DNA of 64,000 nucleotides, from NCBI RefSeq assembly GCF_012276755.1, contig NZ_JAAXKX010000001.1, positions 304,136 through 368,135 of the forward strand. The letters are read 5' to 3'. Within the stretch, counting starts at the first letter, position 1. Every line of letters starts with the position of its first letter. The notes under the pieces were generated by a model. The model had not been told where the DNA came from. It saw nothing but the letters and a program-made list of their open reading frames with translations, and made no database searches. The stretch comes from Marichromatium bheemlicum. GTDB taxonomy: Bacteria; Pseudomonadota; Gammaproteobacteria; Chromatiales; Chromatiaceae. Shown here piece after piece: positions 21,749 through 34,167 of the stretch. A program made the position numbers and the translations under genes.

Positions 21749-23992
21749 TCAGATGATCGTGTTGGCCGTGCTCACGAAGGTCGGCTCCTCCCACCACAGC
21801 CCGAAGTCGGAGCTGTAGAGATCCGGGTTCATGAGCGCCAGGAACTGTTCACCCCAACGGGTCTCGGCCACCGGCTGTACCGCACCGGCAGCGCGCAACT
21901 CGGCCAGGGCGCGCCCCGGCACTTGCACCAGATAGGGCTGTAGCCGCCGCGCCACGCCGCCGCAGCGCGGCACGTGTTCCAGCGCCGCGAGTGCACCGCG
22001 CGCCGCCTCGTCATAGGGCACGATGACCGCCACCTGGGTGGTCTCGATCAGGCGATAGCACGCCGCCAGCATCTCCAGCGGCAGCCCATCGGGGCGGCTG
22101 CGCCGCAGCAGCCCGAGCAGGTCGTGCCGGTCCAGGGCCTCGTCGCCCTGCTGCCAGTAGAGGTGCTGGAAATAGGCGTCGATCGCCGCCGGGGCGAGCG
22201 GTGCCTCGCCGTGTCGACGCAGCACCTCGCGCCCGGCCTGGGCGAACTGCTTCAACTCGGGCGGTGGCGCCCAGGCGTCGCCGGCGGGCGCGAACACCCA
22301 CACCGGGCTGTCCTCGGCCCGGTCCTCGCCATGACGGTTGCAGCGCCCGGCGGCCTGGGCGATCGAGTCGAGCCCGGCCTCGGCGCGATAGACCACCGGG
22401 AAGGAGACATCCACCCCGGCCTCGATCAGTGAGGTCGCCACCAGCCGGCAGGGCGCGCCCCGGTCCAGCCGCGCGCGCACCTCGGCGAGTACCGCGCTGC
22501 GGTGGCGCGCGCACATCAGGGTGGAGAGGTGGCAGGCGCCCGGCTGCTCGGCGATCGCCTGATAGAGCGCGCGGGCATGGCGGCGATTGTTGACGATGCA
22601 GAGCACCTGCGCGTGCCCTTGTAGACGCGCGACCAGGGCGGCGTCATCGACCTCGCCGAGATGACCGATCCGTACCCGTTCGAGCCGGCGGTAGAGCGCC
22701 GGCGGGTCGGGCGCGAGTTCGCGCACGTCATCCAGCCCGCCGCGAAACTCTGGGGCGTTCAGCGCCGGCTGGGTGGCGGTGCACAGCACCAGGGTGCAGC
22801 CGTAGTTACGTGCCAGCTCGTCGATGGCGGCGACGGTGGGGCGCAGCAGTTTCAGCGGCAGGGTCTGGGCCTCGTCGAGGATCACCACACTGCCGGCAAT
22901 GTTGTGGAGCTTGCGGCACTGCGAGGGGCGCGCCGCGAACAGACTCTCGAAGAACTGCACGGCGGTGGTGACGACGATCGGGGCATCCCAATTCTCCATC
23001 GCCAGGCGTAGCTTGTCGCTCACCTTCGTGCCCTCGTCCACGGCCGAGGGCACGAAGGCGCTGTGATGCTCCAGCACCGCGCGCTCGCCCAGCTCGCCGA
23101 GGGCCGCGCGGAAGCTCGCGGCGGTCTGCTCGACGATGCTGGTGAAGGGGATGACGCAGATCACCCGCCGCAGCCCGTGCACCAGCGCGTGATCGAGCGC
23201 GAAGGCCAGTGAGGTCAGGGTCTTGCCGCCCCCGGTGGGGACGGTGAGCGAGAACAGCCCAGGCGGCAACGCGGCCTGGCCCCGGACATGATCGAGGATG
23301 TCGCCGCGCAGCCGATCGACGGGGCGCGACGCAGCAAACCCCAGGAGATGCGCGTCGAGCCGATCGCGCAGCGCCGCCAGCGACGGCGAGGGCGCCGCGC
23401 GCAAGGTCTCGCGACGAACGCCCGGCAGACGCTCGACCCGATCGTAGAAGGCCTCGGTGTCGAGATAATCGGCATCGACCAGACACGAGAACAGCATCCG
23501 CACCAGGAAGGAGAGCTGGAACATGCCGCGCTCGCGGCTGTGCGCGACGAGCGGCGGTCGCTCCAGTGTCTCGGGTAGCGCGATCTCGTGGCGCCAGACA
23601 TCGAGCAGCGGCGGCAGCCCGTCTCGCGCCAACCGCTCGCGCAGCGCGGTGCGCTCACCGGACTCGGCGCCGTTGGCGAGTCCGCCGTGGTGCCCGGCGA
23701 TGGCATAGGCGAGCAGCTGGCCGAGCCCCGGGTAGTGCTCCAGCGCGAGCTGCGCGCCCCGGGTGGCGTGATCGACCCGCACCGCCTCGCCCGCCAGGCG
23801 GCGCTGGAAGTCGGTGGTGTACTTGCCGAGATCGTGGAGCAGCCCGGCGACCTCGGCGAGCGTCTCGCAACCGAAGGGGGCAGCGCGAGCGGCGGCCAGG
23901 CGCGCAACAGCGTGCAGGTGCTCGGCGAGCGGCTGCCAACGGCCCGAATCCGAGGAATGGGCGAAGCAATCACAATCCTTGGGGGGCTGCAT
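21749..23992 (-). CDS. cas3: CRISPR-associated nuclease-helicase Cas3 (HD domain N-terminal)
   Basis: 747 residues from the ATG at 23990-23992, which has an AGGA motif 9 nt upstream; a TTG start 30 nt further out is less likely. The N-terminal HD nuclease has LLHDLGKYTTDF and IAGHHGG. The superfamily 2 helicase has Walker A VPTGGGKT, the DEAQ box VVILDEAQTLP, and motif VI QAAGRCNRHG. It unwinds and degrades DNA recognised by Cascade. First gene of the cas operon; all motifs look intact. Confidence 0.96.
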   Translation of the reverse strand: MQPPKDCDCFAHSSDSGRWQPLAEHLHAVARLAAARAAPFGCETLAEVAGLLHDLGKYTTDFQRRLAGEAVRVDHATRGAQLALEHYPGLGQLLAYAIAGHHGGLANGAESGERTALRERLARDGLPPLLDVWRHEIALPETLERPPLVAHSRERGMFQLSFLVRMLFSCLVDADYLDTEAFYDRVERLPGVRRETLRAAPSPSLAALRDRLDAHLLGFAASRPVDRLRGDILDHVRGQAALPPGLFSLTVPTGGGKTLTSLAFALDHALVHGLRRVICVIPFTSIVEQTAASFRAALGELGERAVLEHHSAFVPSAVDEGTKVSDKLRLAMENWDAPIVVTTAVQFFESLFAARPSQCRKLHNIAGSVVILDEAQTLPLKLLRPTVAAIDELARNYGCTLVLCTATQPALNAPEFRGGLDDVRELAPDPPALYRRLERVRIGHLGEVDDAALVARLQGHAQVLCIVNNRRHARALYQAIAEQPGACHLSTLMCARHRSAVLAEVRARLDRGAPCRLVATSLIEAGVDVSFPVVYRAEAGLDSIAQAAGRCNRHGEDRAEDSPVWVFAPAGDAWAPPPELKQFAQAGREVLRRHGEAPLAPAAIDAYFQHLYWQQGDEALDRHDLLGLLRRSRPDGLPLEMLAACYRLIETTQVAVIVPYDEAARGALAALEHVPRCGGVARRLQPYLVQVPGRALAELRAAGAVQPVAETRWGEQFLALMNPDLYSSDFGLWWEEPTFVSTANTII

Positions 23993-24158
23993 CCAATCGC
24001 GTCCTGTGCACACCGCGCACAATCAAGGCCAGCAACCGGGATCACTGGCGCGACCGTACTCGCGCTCCAATCATGAGAGACCAGAAAACGCCTTCGACTC
24101 TACCCCTATAGAATCAGATTATCCAGGCATCAACCTAACCCAGGGACGCACTTCCCCA

Positions 24159-25118
24159 TCACAGGGTAAAAGTTGTGAGGAAAGTCTCGACGAAGCGTGG
24201 ATAGTCGTCCTCGGCGAGGCGGTTGATGCCGGCGGCGGCCTTGCGGCCACCACCGCTCGGGAACTGGCGGCACAGCGCGTCGGCCCCGTCGGGGCGCGCC
24301 AGCGGGGCGCGCACGCTGACCAGGAAACCGCCCTCGGGCAGCCGGGTGAGCAGCGCATGGGCGCGCTCCGGGGCGGCCTGGGCCTGGGCGTTGGCAAACA
24401 CCCCGCTGACCCGCCGCGCCCAGGGTGCATCGGGCAGCACGAATACCCGCCCCGCCGTCTCGTCGACCTCGGGGCGCAACGCCTCAGCGCGGGCCATGTC
24501 GTCGGCATAGCCGTCGCGGAGCTGGCCGAAGACCGGGTCGGCGGCGATGAACTCGCGCGGATCGGCATAGGGGCGCAGCCGCTCGAAGAGCAGCGCCGGA
24601 TCGAAGTGGAGGTCGGCGACCCGCGCGCCATAGCCGTTGTAGTTGAGATAGATGCCGAGTTCGCGCAGCCGTTCGAGCGTCGGCGCGTCGAACCCCAGCG
24701 GCGCGGCGGCCTGGCGCGCGGCGGCGTCGAAGTTGTCGCCAAAGGTACCGACCACCGCCCAGGCGCGCTGGGCGCCGCCGAGCGCGGCGTCGACCAGCAG
24801 GCTGGTGCCGCGATCGGGGGCGATGTCGATATGGGCCTCGAGTCCGGGGTGCGAGGGGATCTCGCCGGGGAAGTGATGATCGAAGTAGCGCACCCGCACG
24901 CCGGCGGCGAGCAACCGCTCGAGCGCGGCGCGGTTCTTGTCGAGCGAGAGGTCGAGCACCCGCACCTCATCGCCGGCACCGGCCTCGACGCGATCGAGCA
25001 GCGCGATGTCGCGCTTGACCCCGGTCACCAACACGCTCGCGCGTGGCTCGGCCAGGTGCAGCTGCAGGAGCGCGCAGAGTCCGTCCGCGTCGCCGTTGAA
25101 GACATCGTACAGGGCCAT
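24159..25118 (-). CDS. DHH-family phosphoesterase
   Basis: 319 residues; the start at 25116-25118 is chosen because GGAGGTGCGC precedes the ATG. Motifs are FNGDADGLCA near the N-terminus, the diagnostic DHHFPGE, and GGGRKAAAGIN in the C-terminal DHHA1-type domain. It resembles short oligonucleotide or cyclic dinucleotide phosphodiesterases of the DHH/DHHA1 superfamily. The exact substrate cannot be given. It is upstream of cas3 on the same strand with a gap of about 166 bp, so a role in the cas operon is not implied. Confidence 0.85.
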   Translation of the reverse strand: MALYDVFNGDADGLCALLQLHLAEPRASVLVTGVKRDIALLDRVEAGAGDEVRVLDLSLDKNRAALERLLAAGVRVRYFDHHFPGEIPSHPGLEAHIDIAPDRGTSLLVDAALGGAQRAWAVVGTFGDNFDAAARQAAAPLGFDAPTLERLRELGIYLNYNGYGARVADLHFDPALLFERLRPYADPREFIAADPVFGQLRDGYADDMARAEALRPEVDETAGRVFVLPDAPWARRVSGVFANAQAQAAPERAHALLTRLPEGGFLVSVRAPLARPDGADALCRQFPSGGGRKAAAGINRLAEDDYPRFVETFLTTFTL

Positions 25119-25398
25119 GCGCACCTCCATTGCGGCCGTCACCAGCCCGGTTGACTTCGACCAAAACCGTATCAGCCTAACCAGCACCAGCGGCCCCTGA
25201 CAATCGTGCGCCGGCATTGCCCGGTATCGCCGCTGACGTTAGACTTGCTGATTCACCGACTTCTTTAGTCTTCTCAGGTTCATCGGCCCCCCGCTCGACC
25301 TCGCGCACGACCGGCGACGGTACCGTGTTTGGTGGCTGCCAGAGCCGGAGAAGTCCGTGTGTCCTAACATCCTTACACAGAGTTCTTCAGGAGCCCCC

Positions 25399-25827
25399 AT
25401 GGCCATCGAACGTACCCTCTCCATCATCAAGCCCAACGCCGTCGCCAAGGACGCCATCGGCGCCATCCTCGGGCGTTTCGAGGCCGCTGGCCTGCGCATC
25501 GTCGCCGCGCGCATGATGCACCTGAGCCGTGAGCAGGCCTCGGCCTTCTACGCCGTGCACCAGGAGCGTCCCTTCTTCGGTGAGCTGGTCGACTTCATGA
25601 CCTCCGGCCCGGTCATGGTCCAGGTCCTCGAGGGCGAGGGCGCCATCGCCAAGAACCGTGAGATCATGGGTGCCACCAACCCGGCCGAGGCCGCCCCGGG
25701 CACCATCCGCGCCGACTTCGCCGACTCCTTCACCGAGAACGCCGCGCACGGCTCCGACGCCCCCGAGACCGCCGCCGAGGAGATCGCCTTCTTCTTCCCC
25801 GAGGGCGTCTGCGAGCGCACCCGCTGA
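25399..25827 (+). CDS. ndk: Nucleoside diphosphate kinase
   Basis: 142 residues, standard length. It transfers the gamma phosphate between nucleoside triphosphates through a phospho-histidine. The catalytic His117 sits in [10 protein letters not shown], preceded by the family block [13 protein letters not shown]. The N-terminus [11 protein letters not shown] is typical. An AGGAG motif precedes the ATG. It is followed after 19 nt by rlmN. Confidence 0.97.
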   Translation: MAIERTLSIIKPNAVAKDAIGAILGRFEAAGLRIVAARMMHLSREQASAFYAVHQERPFFGELVDFMTSGPVMVQVLEGEGAIAKNREIMGATNPAEAAPGTIRADFADSFTENAAHGSDAPETAAEEIAFFFPEGVCERTR

Positions 25828-25846
25828 TCCTGATCCGGTGACGGCC

Positions 25847-26941
25847 ATGAACGCCAGTGAGACCAAGACCAATCTGCTCGACCTCGACCGCGCCGACTGC
25901 GAGGCGCTCGCCGTCGAGTTCGGCCGCAAGGCGTTCCATGGCCGCAACCTGTTCAAGTGGATCCACAAGCATGGCGTCGTCGACTTCGACGCCATGACGG
26001 ATCTGCCGCTCGCGCTGCGCCAACAGCTGCGCGAGCGCACCGAGATTCGCCTGCCGCGAATCGTCCACGCCCACCCCTCTGCCGATGGCACCATCAAGTG
26101 GGTGATGGAGCTGACCGATGGTCAGCACATCGAGACCGTATTCATCCCCGAGGGCCGCCGCAGTACCATCTGCGTCTCCTCGCAGGTCGGTTGCGCACTC
26201 GACTGCCGTTTCTGCGCCACCGCCAAGCAGGGCTTCAACCGCAACCTCGCGGTCAGCGAGATCGTCGCCCAGGTGTGGCATGCCACGCGCCACCTCCAGG
26301 CATCACCGACCAACGTGGTGATGATGGGCATGGGCGAGCCGCTCGCCAACTTCGACGCGGTGGTCAAGGCGATGGCCGTCATGCAGGACGATCTCGCCTA
26401 TATGCTCGCCAAGCAGCGGGTAACCGTAAGCACCGTCGGTATCGTCCCCGCGATCGAGCGCCTGCGCGAGGTCAGCGACGTCTCGCTGGCTGTCTCGCTG
26501 CACGCCCCCAACGACGCGTTGCGCGACGAACTGGTGCCGATCAACCGCAAATATCCGCTCGCCGACCTGATCCCGGCCTGCCGCCGCTATGTCGCCGCCG
26601 ACAAGCGCCGCAAGGTGACCTGGGAATACATCATGATCGCCGGGCTCAACGACAGCATCGCCCATGCCAAGCAGCTCATCCGTCTGCTCGAGGGCACGCC
26701 GTCGAAGATCAACCTGATCCCCTTCAACCCCTTCCCCGGGGTCGATTACGCCACCAGCCCCCCCGAACAGGTCGAGGCCTTCCGCCAGCGCCTGATCCGC
26801 TCCGGGCTGATCGCGACCACCCGCAAGACCCGGGGCGAGGAGATCGCCGCCGCCTGTGGCCAACTCGTTGGCCGGGTGCAGGACCGCACCCGTCGCCAGG
26901 CCCAGGTACAACTCAAACAGGACTGGATAGGAACGCCATGA
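25847..26941 (+). CDS. rlmN: Dual-specificity 23S rRNA/tRNA adenine-C2 methyltransferase (radical SAM)
   Basis: 364 residues. It methylates A2503 of 23S rRNA and A37 of some tRNAs. The radical SAM cluster motif C-x3-C-x2-C is in [29 protein letters not shown] is the SAM/GGE-like motif. The C-terminal Cys in AAACGQL matches the second catalytic cysteine. The stop overlaps the pilW start (ATGA). First gene of the conserved rlmN-pilW-rodZ block. Confidence 0.97.
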   Translation: MNASETKTNLLDLDRADCEALAVEFGRKAFHGRNLFKWIHKHGVVDFDAMTDLPLALRQQLRERTEIRLPRIVHAHPSADGTIKWVMELTDGQHIETVFIPEGRRSTICVSSQVGCALDCRFCATAKQGFNRNLAVSEIVAQVWHATRHLQASPTNVVMMGMGEPLANFDAVVKAMAVMQDDLAYMLAKQRVTVSTVGIVPAIERLREVSDVSLAVSLHAPNDALRDELVPINRKYPLADLIPACRRYVAADKRRKVTWEYIMIAGLNDSIAHAKQLIRLLEGTPSKINLIPFNPFPGVDYATSPPEQVEAFRQRLIRSGLIATTRKTRGEEIAAACGQLVGRVQDRTRRQAQVQLKQDWIGTP

Positions 26942-27762
26942 TCCTTCGCTGGCCTCGCCCGATCGCGCTGGCCCTGTTGTGTCTGACCCTTCTGACCGCC
27001 TGCGTCGACAAATCCGAGGTGCGCCCTGAGGACGATCCGCTCGGCCTCAGCCCCGACAACAGCCCGGCCGAGATCTATGTCCGCATGGCCGAGCAGTATT
27101 ATGCCCGTGGTCAGATGGAGATCGCCTTCCGGCGCGCGCGTCAAGCCATCACGGCCGACGGTCGCTATCCCCGCGCCCACGTCTGGATGGCCTTTCTCTA
27201 CGAACAGCTGAGTCAGGACGCGCTCGCTGCCGAGCACTACGCCCGCGCCGTCGCCCTGGCGCCGAAGAACCCCGACGTCCTCCACGCCTACGGCTCCTAT
27301 CTGTGCCGCGAGGAACGCTACGCCGATGCCGATGCCCACTTCCAGCGGGCGCTCGACAATCCGCTCTATGCCACCCCCTGGGTGACCATGACCAACGCCG
27401 GTGACTGCGCCCGCAAGGCAGGCGACGTGAGCAAGGCGGAGGCGTATTATCGCTCCGCCGTCGCGGCCAACCCGAACTTTGGCCCGGCCCTGGTCAAGCG
27501 CGCCGCGCTGACCTATGCGCGCGGCGAGATCGAGGCGGCGAAGGGAGACATCGACCGTTACTTCGGTCCCGAGACCCTGCGCACCGCGGCCAGTTCGCGC
27601 GAGGCCCTGCAACTCGGCGTACGCATCGAGCGACAGCTCGGCAACCACCAGCGCGCCGATTTCTATCAGCAAGCGCTGCGCGAGCGCTTTTCCGATGCGG
27701 CGGCAGCCAGAGAACCCCAGGGAGTCCAGTTGGATGAGCGAGATCAGATCACCGAGTCCTGA
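26938..27762 (+). CDS. pilW: Type IV pilus biogenesis/stability lipoprotein PilW (PilF)
   Basis: 274 residues. A lipoprotein signal ending LLTAC lies at the N-terminus, then several tetratricopeptide repeats (for example [20 protein letters not shown] and [20 protein letters not shown]). PilW/PilF helps assemble the PilQ secretin in the outer membrane. It overlaps rlmN by 4 nt and rodZ by 29 nt. The position between rlmN and rodZ is conserved in gammaproteobacteria. Confidence 0.93.
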   Translation: MILRWPRPIALALLCLTLLTACVDKSEVRPEDDPLGLSPDNSPAEIYVRMAEQYYARGQMEIAFRRARQAITADGRYPRAHVWMAFLYEQLSQDALAAEHYARAVALAPKNPDVLHAYGSYLCREERYADADAHFQRALDNPLYATPWVTMTNAGDCARKAGDVSKAEAYYRSAVAANPNFGPALVKRAALTYARGEIEAAKGDIDRYFGPETLRTAASSREALQLGVRIERQLGNHQRADFYQQALRERFSDAAAAREPQGVQLDERDQITES

Positions 27763-28747
27763 GGCGCCGAGCACGCCAGACACCGTCATGCACCCCGGCC
27801 AACGGTTGCGCCAGCAGCGCGAGGCACGTGGTCTCGAGATCACGCGCGTGGCCTCGCAGCTACACCTGCGCCCGGAGACCATCGAGGCGCTCGAACAGGA
27901 TCGCTACGACCAATTGCCCGGCCCCGTGTTCGCGATCGGCTATCTGCGCAACTACGCCCGGCTGCTCGGCGTTGATCCGACCCCGCTGATCGAGGCAGCA
28001 CGTGCCGCGCCTCAACAGCAGAAGACACTGCCCACGCGGTCGCGCCCACAACGCAACCTCGCCGAAGCCACCTCGCGCTGGATGATGCGCTTGATCAGCC
28101 TGGCGCTCGTCGCTGCGGCCATCGGCATGCTCGCGCTGTGGTGGCAGAGCCGCCCCGAACTCACCCCCGAGCCGATCGCCGAACAGACCGACGAGCCCCC
28201 GCAGAGCGCCCCGCGCACACCGCCACAGCAGACAGCGGTAACGCCATCGACCCCGGGCCCAGCCCCCGTCACCGCCCCCCCGGCGGCACCGGCGCAGCCG
28301 ATGAGCGCGGCCCCCCAGGCGGAGCCGCGGCCGACGCCCGCACCCGTCCCCACCGTTCCAGTGCAGCCAGCGCCCCTGGAACCCGTACCACGCAGCACGG
28401 CGTTGCCGAGGACGCTCGCCACGGCCGAATCCGCACCGGTGGACACCGAGACGCCGCCCGAGGTGGTGATCGAGTCTCCGACATCCCCGGCGGCGCCCCC
28501 CGAGGTCGCCCTCGAGTTCACCGGCAACTGCTGGATCGAGGTGCGCGACGTCAACCGCCGCATCATCCTCACCGGCGAGCTGCGTGCCGGCGATCGACGC
28601 GTGCTCGAGGGCGAGCCGCCCTATCGCTTCATCATCGGCAACACTGCCATGGCGCGTCTCACCATCGACGGCGAGCCGTTCGATCTGGATGCGCGCGCCC
28701 GCGGCAATGTCGCCCGCTTCACCCTCGATCCCAGCCAGCCCGACTGA
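27734..28747 (+). CDS. rodZ: Cytoskeletal protein RodZ
   Basis: 337 residues. An N-terminal helix-turn-helix ([20 protein letters not shown]) binds MreB in the cytoplasm. One membrane span lies near residues 117-137 ([18 protein letters not shown]). A long Pro/Ala-rich linker follows, then a C-terminal periplasmic beta domain (DUF4115) with [12 protein letters not shown]. It keeps rod shape with MreB. It overlaps the end of pilW. In many relatives ispG follows; here hisS comes next. Confidence 0.94.
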   Translation: MSEIRSPSPEAPSTPDTVMHPGQRLRQQREARGLEITRVASQLHLRPETIEALEQDRYDQLPGPVFAIGYLRNYARLLGVDPTPLIEAARAAPQQQKTLPTRSRPQRNLAEATSRWMMRLISLALVAAAIGMLALWWQSRPELTPEPIAEQTDEPPQSAPRTPPQQTAVTPSTPGPAPVTAPPAAPAQPMSAAPQAEPRPTPAPVPTVPVQPAPLEPVPRSTALPRTLATAESAPVDTETPPEVVIESPTSPAAPPEVALEFTGNCWIEVRDVNRRIILTGELRAGDRRVLEGEPPYRFIIGNTAMARLTIDGEPFDLDARARGNVARFTLDPSQPD

Positions 28748-28791
28748 GTCCGGCGCGCTGCGATCCCACAGGCCATCAGTATCCGCCCAGC

Positions 28792-30057
<1,266 letters not shown>

Positions 30058-30117
30058 GCCCCATCGAGACCATCCGCGCCGCTCGACAGCGCGCGCGCAC
30101 CCACAGAGGACAGACCC

Positions 30118-30747
30118 GTGAGTTACCAAACCGACGAGGAAAAGGCCGAGGCCATCAAGAAGTGGTGGCGTGACAACGGCGTCGCCGTGATCGCCGGTCT
30201 CGCGCTCGGCCTGGTCATCATCTTCGGCTGGCGCTACTGGACCGACTACCGCAACGACCTCGCCGCCCAGGCCTCGACCCACTTCGAGCAGATGCTCTAC
30301 AGCGCCGAGGACACGGACGCGGCCACGGTGCTGGCCAAGCAATCCGAGCAGCTCGACGCCGACTTCGGCGCCACGCCCTATGCCGCGCTCGGCGCCCTGA
30401 TCGCGGCCAAGGGGCTCTATCAAGCGGGTGATGCCGAGGCGGCCATCGCCCGACTCGAACGGGTGGTGGATGACGCCCCGGACGCGGCGCTGGCACGCCT
30501 CGCCGCGCTGCGCCTGGCACGGGTCCAGCTCGCCGAGGGCGCGCTCGATGCCGCCGAGTCGACCATCGCGGCCCATGACGACAGCCCCGAGTTCAGCGCC
30601 GACTTCGCCGCGGTACGCGGTGATCTGGCCGCCGCGCGTGGCGACCTCGCCACCGCCCGCGACGCCTACCAGACGGCCATCGAGGGTGGCGCTGCGCTGT
30701 CGCAACTGATCCAGCTCAAGCTCGACAACCTGCCCTCGGCCGGCTAG
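30118..30747 (+). CDS. yfgM: SecYEG-associated ancillary protein YfgM
   Basis: 209 residues; GTG start with an AGAGGA site upstream. The short cytoplasmic N-terminus (YQTDEEKAEAIKKWWRDNG) is the family signature. One membrane span follows (VAVIAGLALGLVIIFGW), then a periplasmic tetratricopeptide-type helical domain. In E. coli it associates with the SecYEG translocon and PpiD. It lies between hisS and bamB. Confidence 0.93.
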   Translation: MSYQTDEEKAEAIKKWWRDNGVAVIAGLALGLVIIFGWRYWTDYRNDLAAQASTHFEQMLYSAEDTDAATVLAKQSEQLDADFGATPYAALGALIAAKGLYQAGDAEAAIARLERVVDDAPDAALARLAALRLARVQLAEGALDAAESTIAAHDDSPEFSADFAAVRGDLAAARGDLATARDAYQTAIEGGAALSQLIQLKLDNLPSAG

Positions 30748-30767
30748 ACGACACACGGAAGGAAGCT

Positions 30768-32003
30768 ATGGCGATCCACACCAGAGCGGCGATCACCAGC
30801 GCCGGCGCACTGCTGTTGAGCACCCTGCTCGGTGGCTGCGGCCTCATCCCCTGGTTCGGGGGCGAGGAGGACCCGACGCCACCGAGCGAGTTGCCCGAAC
30901 TCGACCAGGCGCTGACCCCGACCACGCTGTGGTCGGCGCGTGTCACCGAGGGCACCGATGGGCGACGGCTGTATCTGGTGCCGGCGCTCGCCGCCGACCG
31001 GCTCTATGTCGCCGACGCCCGCGGCACCCTCGCTGCGGTGGCCGCCGACAGTGGTCGCGTGCTGTGGCGCCAGGAGACCGAGTTGGCCTTCAGCGGCGGC
31101 CCCGAGGTTCGGGGCGAGCGCTTGGTGCTGGGCACCACTGGTGGTGAACTGGCGGCCTTTGCCGCCGCCGACGGCACCGAGCTGTGGCGCACTCAGCTCG
31201 GCAGCGAGGTGCTCTCGATCCCGCGCTTCGCCGCCGCCGAGACCATCGTCGTCCATACCCTCGACGACAGCGTCTATGGCATCGACGCGAACAGTGGCGA
31301 GCAGCGCTGGCACCTCAGCTATCCCGCCCCGGTACTCACCCTGCGCGGCAGCAGCACCCCAGCAGTCGCCCCGGACGGGGTCATCGTCGGGCTCTCCGGC
31401 GGCAAGTTGCTGAAGTTCGATGTCGCCGACGGGACCCCGCTGTGGGAGGTCACCATCACCCGACCGAGCGGGCGTTCCGAGCTCTCGCGCATCGCCGACA
31501 TCGACGCCGACCCGGTACTGGTCGGCACCACGGTGTTCGTCGGCACCTACAATGGCGACCTGGCGGCGGTCGACGCCATCACCGGCACCGTGCTGTGGCG
31601 CCGCGAGCTCTCCGCTCACGCCGGTCTCGCCGCCACCCCCGAGGCGCTGTTTGTCACCGACTCGCGCGATCAGGTGTGGGGCGCCGACCCAGTCACCGGC
31701 GCCGGGCGCTGGGTGCAGGAGGCGCTGCGCTATCGCCGCCTCACCGCGCCGGCGCTGCTCGGGCCGGTGGTCGCGGTCGGCGATCTGGAGGGCTATGTGC
31801 ACCTGCTCGACGCCACCGACGGCCAACTGCTCGGTCGCATCCGCATCACCAAGAGGGCCCCGATCACCGCACCGCCGCTGGCCGCCGATGGGCGGCTCTA
31901 TGTCTATGCCGACGACGGGACACTGAGCGCCCTCAGCGTCGGCGCCATCCCGGCGCGGACGGCGCAACACGCCCCCGAGCAAGCCGACAACGCGAGTCCC
32001 TGA
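30768..32003 (+). CDS. bamB: Outer membrane assembly lipoprotein BamB
   Basis: 411 residues. The lipobox LLGGC places the lipidated Cys at residue 24. The rest is an eight-bladed beta-propeller of PQQ-like repeats (for example [41 protein letters not shown]). BamB is part of the Bam complex that folds outer membrane proteins. It is 20 nt after yfgM and 5 nt before der. Confidence 0.95.
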   Translation: MAIHTRAAITSAGALLLSTLLGGCGLIPWFGGEEDPTPPSELPELDQALTPTTLWSARVTEGTDGRRLYLVPALAADRLYVADARGTLAAVAADSGRVLWRQETELAFSGGPEVRGERLVLGTTGGELAAFAAADGTELWRTQLGSEVLSIPRFAAAETIVVHTLDDSVYGIDANSGEQRWHLSYPAPVLTLRGSSTPAVAPDGVIVGLSGGKLLKFDVADGTPLWEVTITRPSGRSELSRIADIDADPVLVGTTVFVGTYNGDLAAVDAITGTVLWRRELSAHAGLAATPEALFVTDSRDQVWGADPVTGAGRWVQEALRYRRLTAPALLGPVVAVGDLEGYVHLLDATDGQLLGRIRITKRAPITAPPLAADGRLYVYADDGTLSALSVGAIPARTAQHAPEQADNASP

Positions 32004-32008
32004 ATACC

Positions 32009-33409
32009 ATGCTCCCCGTCATCACCCTGGTCGGCCGTCCCAACGTCGGCAAGTCGACCCTGTTCAACCGGCTCACGCGTACCCGTGACGCGCTGGTCGC
32101 CGACTTCCCCGGGCTCACCCGCGATCGCCAGTACGGGGTCGGCCGCGTCGGCCCCGGCCCCTACGTCATCGTCGACACCGGCGGCATCGCCACCGTCGCC
32201 GAGGGCGTCGAGACGCTGATGGAGCGTCAGGTACAGCTGGCCATCGAAGAGGCCGACCACCTGCTGTTCGTGGTCGACGCGCGCGACGGCTGCACCCCGG
32301 AGGATGTCGCCATCGCCGAGCGGCTGCGCCGCATCGGCAAACCGATGACCCTGGTGGTCAACAAGAGCGATGCCCTCGACCCGCTGCTCGCCAGTGCCGA
32401 GTTTCACGCCCTCGGGCTCGGCGATCCGCTACCGATCTCGGCCACCCAGGGGATGGCGATCCGCCCGCTGGTCGAGCACGTCTTCGCCCAGCTCCCCGAG
32501 TCCGTCGAGGAGGAACCCCCCGAGGACGACGACGAGCGGGGCGTCAAGGTGGCGATCGTCGGTCGCCCCAATGCCGGCAAGTCGACCCTGATCAACCGTC
32601 TCGTCGGCGAGGAGCGCGTGGTCGCCTTCGACAGCCCCGGCACCACCCGCGACAGCGTCTTCGTGCCCTTCGAACGCGAGGGCCGACGCTATACCCTGAT
32701 CGACACCGCCGGACTGCGCCGCCGCGCCAAGGTCAAGGAGGCGATCGAGAAGTTCAGCGTGATCAAGACGCTGCAGGCGATCGAGGCGGCCAACGTGGTG
32801 GTCCTGGTGATCGACGCCCATGCCGGCATCGGCGAGCAGGACGCCACCCTCGCCGGCCATGTCATCGACAGCGGTCGCGCCGTGGTGGTGGCGATCAACA
32901 AGTGGGACGGACTCGACGCCGACGAGCGTGAGCGGATCAAGGCACAGTTCACCCGCAAGCTCGGCTTCCTCGACTTCGCCAAGCTGCACCGCATCTCGGC
33001 GCTGCACGGCAGCGGCGTCGGGCTGCTGCTCGACGATGTCGACCAGGCCTATGCCAATGCCACCCGCGACCTCTCCACCCCGGAGCTGACCCGTTTGCTC
33101 GAGGCGGCGGTGCAGGAGCACCAACCACCGCTGGTACGCGGGCGACGCATCAAACTGCGCTATGCCCACCAGGGCGGGCGCAACCCACCGATCGTGGTCA
33201 TCCACGGCAACCAGACCGATGCGACCCCGGCGAGTTACAAGCGCTACCTGATCAACCGTTTCCGTCGCGAACTCGATCTCCTCGGCACCCCGCTGCGCCT
33301 GGAGTTCAAGAGCGGCGATAACCCCTACGAGGGCAAGCGCAACCCGCTCACCCCGCGCCAGATCAAGAGCCGCCAGCGGCTCAAGAAGTTCACCTCGCGC
33401 AAGCGCTGA
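32009..33409 (+). CDS. der: Ribosome assembly GTPase Der (EngA)
   Basis: 466 residues with two tandem GTPase domains and a KH-like C-terminal domain. Domain 1 has P-loop [13 protein letters not shown] and NKSD. Domain 2 has [17 protein letters not shown] and NKWD. The C-terminus (LKKFTSRKR) is basic, as usual. It acts in 50S subunit maturation. Last gene of the conserved block. Confidence 0.97.
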   Translation: MLPVITLVGRPNVGKSTLFNRLTRTRDALVADFPGLTRDRQYGVGRVGPGPYVIVDTGGIATVAEGVETLMERQVQLAIEEADHLLFVVDARDGCTPEDVAIAERLRRIGKPMTLVVNKSDALDPLLASAEFHALGLGDPLPISATQGMAIRPLVEHVFAQLPESVEEEPPEDDDERGVKVAIVGRPNAGKSTLINRLVGEERVVAFDSPGTTRDSVFVPFEREGRRYTLIDTAGLRRRAKVKEAIEKFSVIKTLQAIEAANVVVLVIDAHAGIGEQDATLAGHVIDSGRAVVVAINKWDGLDADERERIKAQFTRKLGFLDFAKLHRISALHGSGVGLLLDDVDQAYANATRDLSTPELTRLLEAAVQEHQPPLVRGRRIKLRYAHQGGRNPPIVVIHGNQTDATPASYKRYLINRFRRELDLLGTPLRLEFKSGDNPYEGKRNPLTPRQIKSRQRLKKFTSRKR

Positions 33410-33502
33410 GCACGCCCCGGTGCAGGGACGCACCTCGCCTCCTCTCCCCCCGACCAATCCCCTTATAATCGCCCCCCCAGCAACACTCAGGACGAGGGGC
33501 AC

Positions 33503-34153
33503 ATGGCCGAGCCAACTACCGGGGACAACGCACCCCGACACGGAATCGAGGCGCTGATCGAGGCGTTGCGGGAAGACACCGCACAGCGCACCCGACTCAG
33601 CGCACAGCTCGAACGGCTGCTCGCGGCGAGCGGCCCCGAGCGCCAGCTCACCGACATCCGCGGACTCGAGCAACAGCTGCGCATCGAGGAGCGACGCCAC
33701 ACCCGTGCCAAGTGGTACACCAGCGTACTCGGCCTGTTTGCGCTGCTCATCGGCGCCGTGCTCTTCTACCTGGTGTTCATGATGGCCCGTGACATGAACC
33801 GGATGGAGGACTACATGTACAACATGGGCCATGCCGCCGACGACGCCCGCACCCGCCCCTTCGAGTTCAAGGCCCAGGGAGAGAGCTACATGGCCACGAT
33901 GGCCGGGGACATGGGCGCGATGCGCACCAGCATCGAGGCGATGCGCGAGGACATGAGCCGGATGCGTGTGAGCATCGACGGCCTGTCCACCGACATCACC
34001 GCGATGAGCCGCGACATGACCCAGATGAACGCCACCATCGGCCGCATCCAGTACGACACCCTGCTGATGCGCCAGGGCGTCGGCGGCATGGCCAGCGACA
34101 CCCGAGCCATGGGCGTGCCCTTCCGCGTCATGGACGCCATGGTCCCCTGGTGA
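33503..34153 (+). CDS. Membrane-anchored coiled-coil protein of unknown function
   Basis: 216 residues. A charged helical N-terminus (about 15-70) is followed by one membrane span (about 72-94) and a Met-rich region. Near residues 130-185 the spacing of Met, Ile and Asp (MGAMRTSIEAMREDMSRM; ITAMSRDMTQMNATIG) predicts a long coiled coil outside the cytoplasm. I do not recognise a named family. The stop overlaps a possible GTG start of the following cytochrome gene, so the two are probably co-expressed and may work together in the periplasm. Confidence 0.75.
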   Translation: MAEPTTGDNAPRHGIEALIEALREDTAQRTRLSAQLERLLAASGPERQLTDIRGLEQQLRIEERRHTRAKWYTSVLGLFALLIGAVLFYLVFMMARDMNRMEDYMYNMGHAADDARTRPFEFKAQGESYMATMAGDMGAMRTSIEAMREDMSRMRVSIDGLSTDITAMSRDMTQMNATIGRIQYDTLLMRQGVGGMASDTRAMGVPFRVMDAMVPW

Positions 34154-34167
34154 TCCGGGCCCGATCG

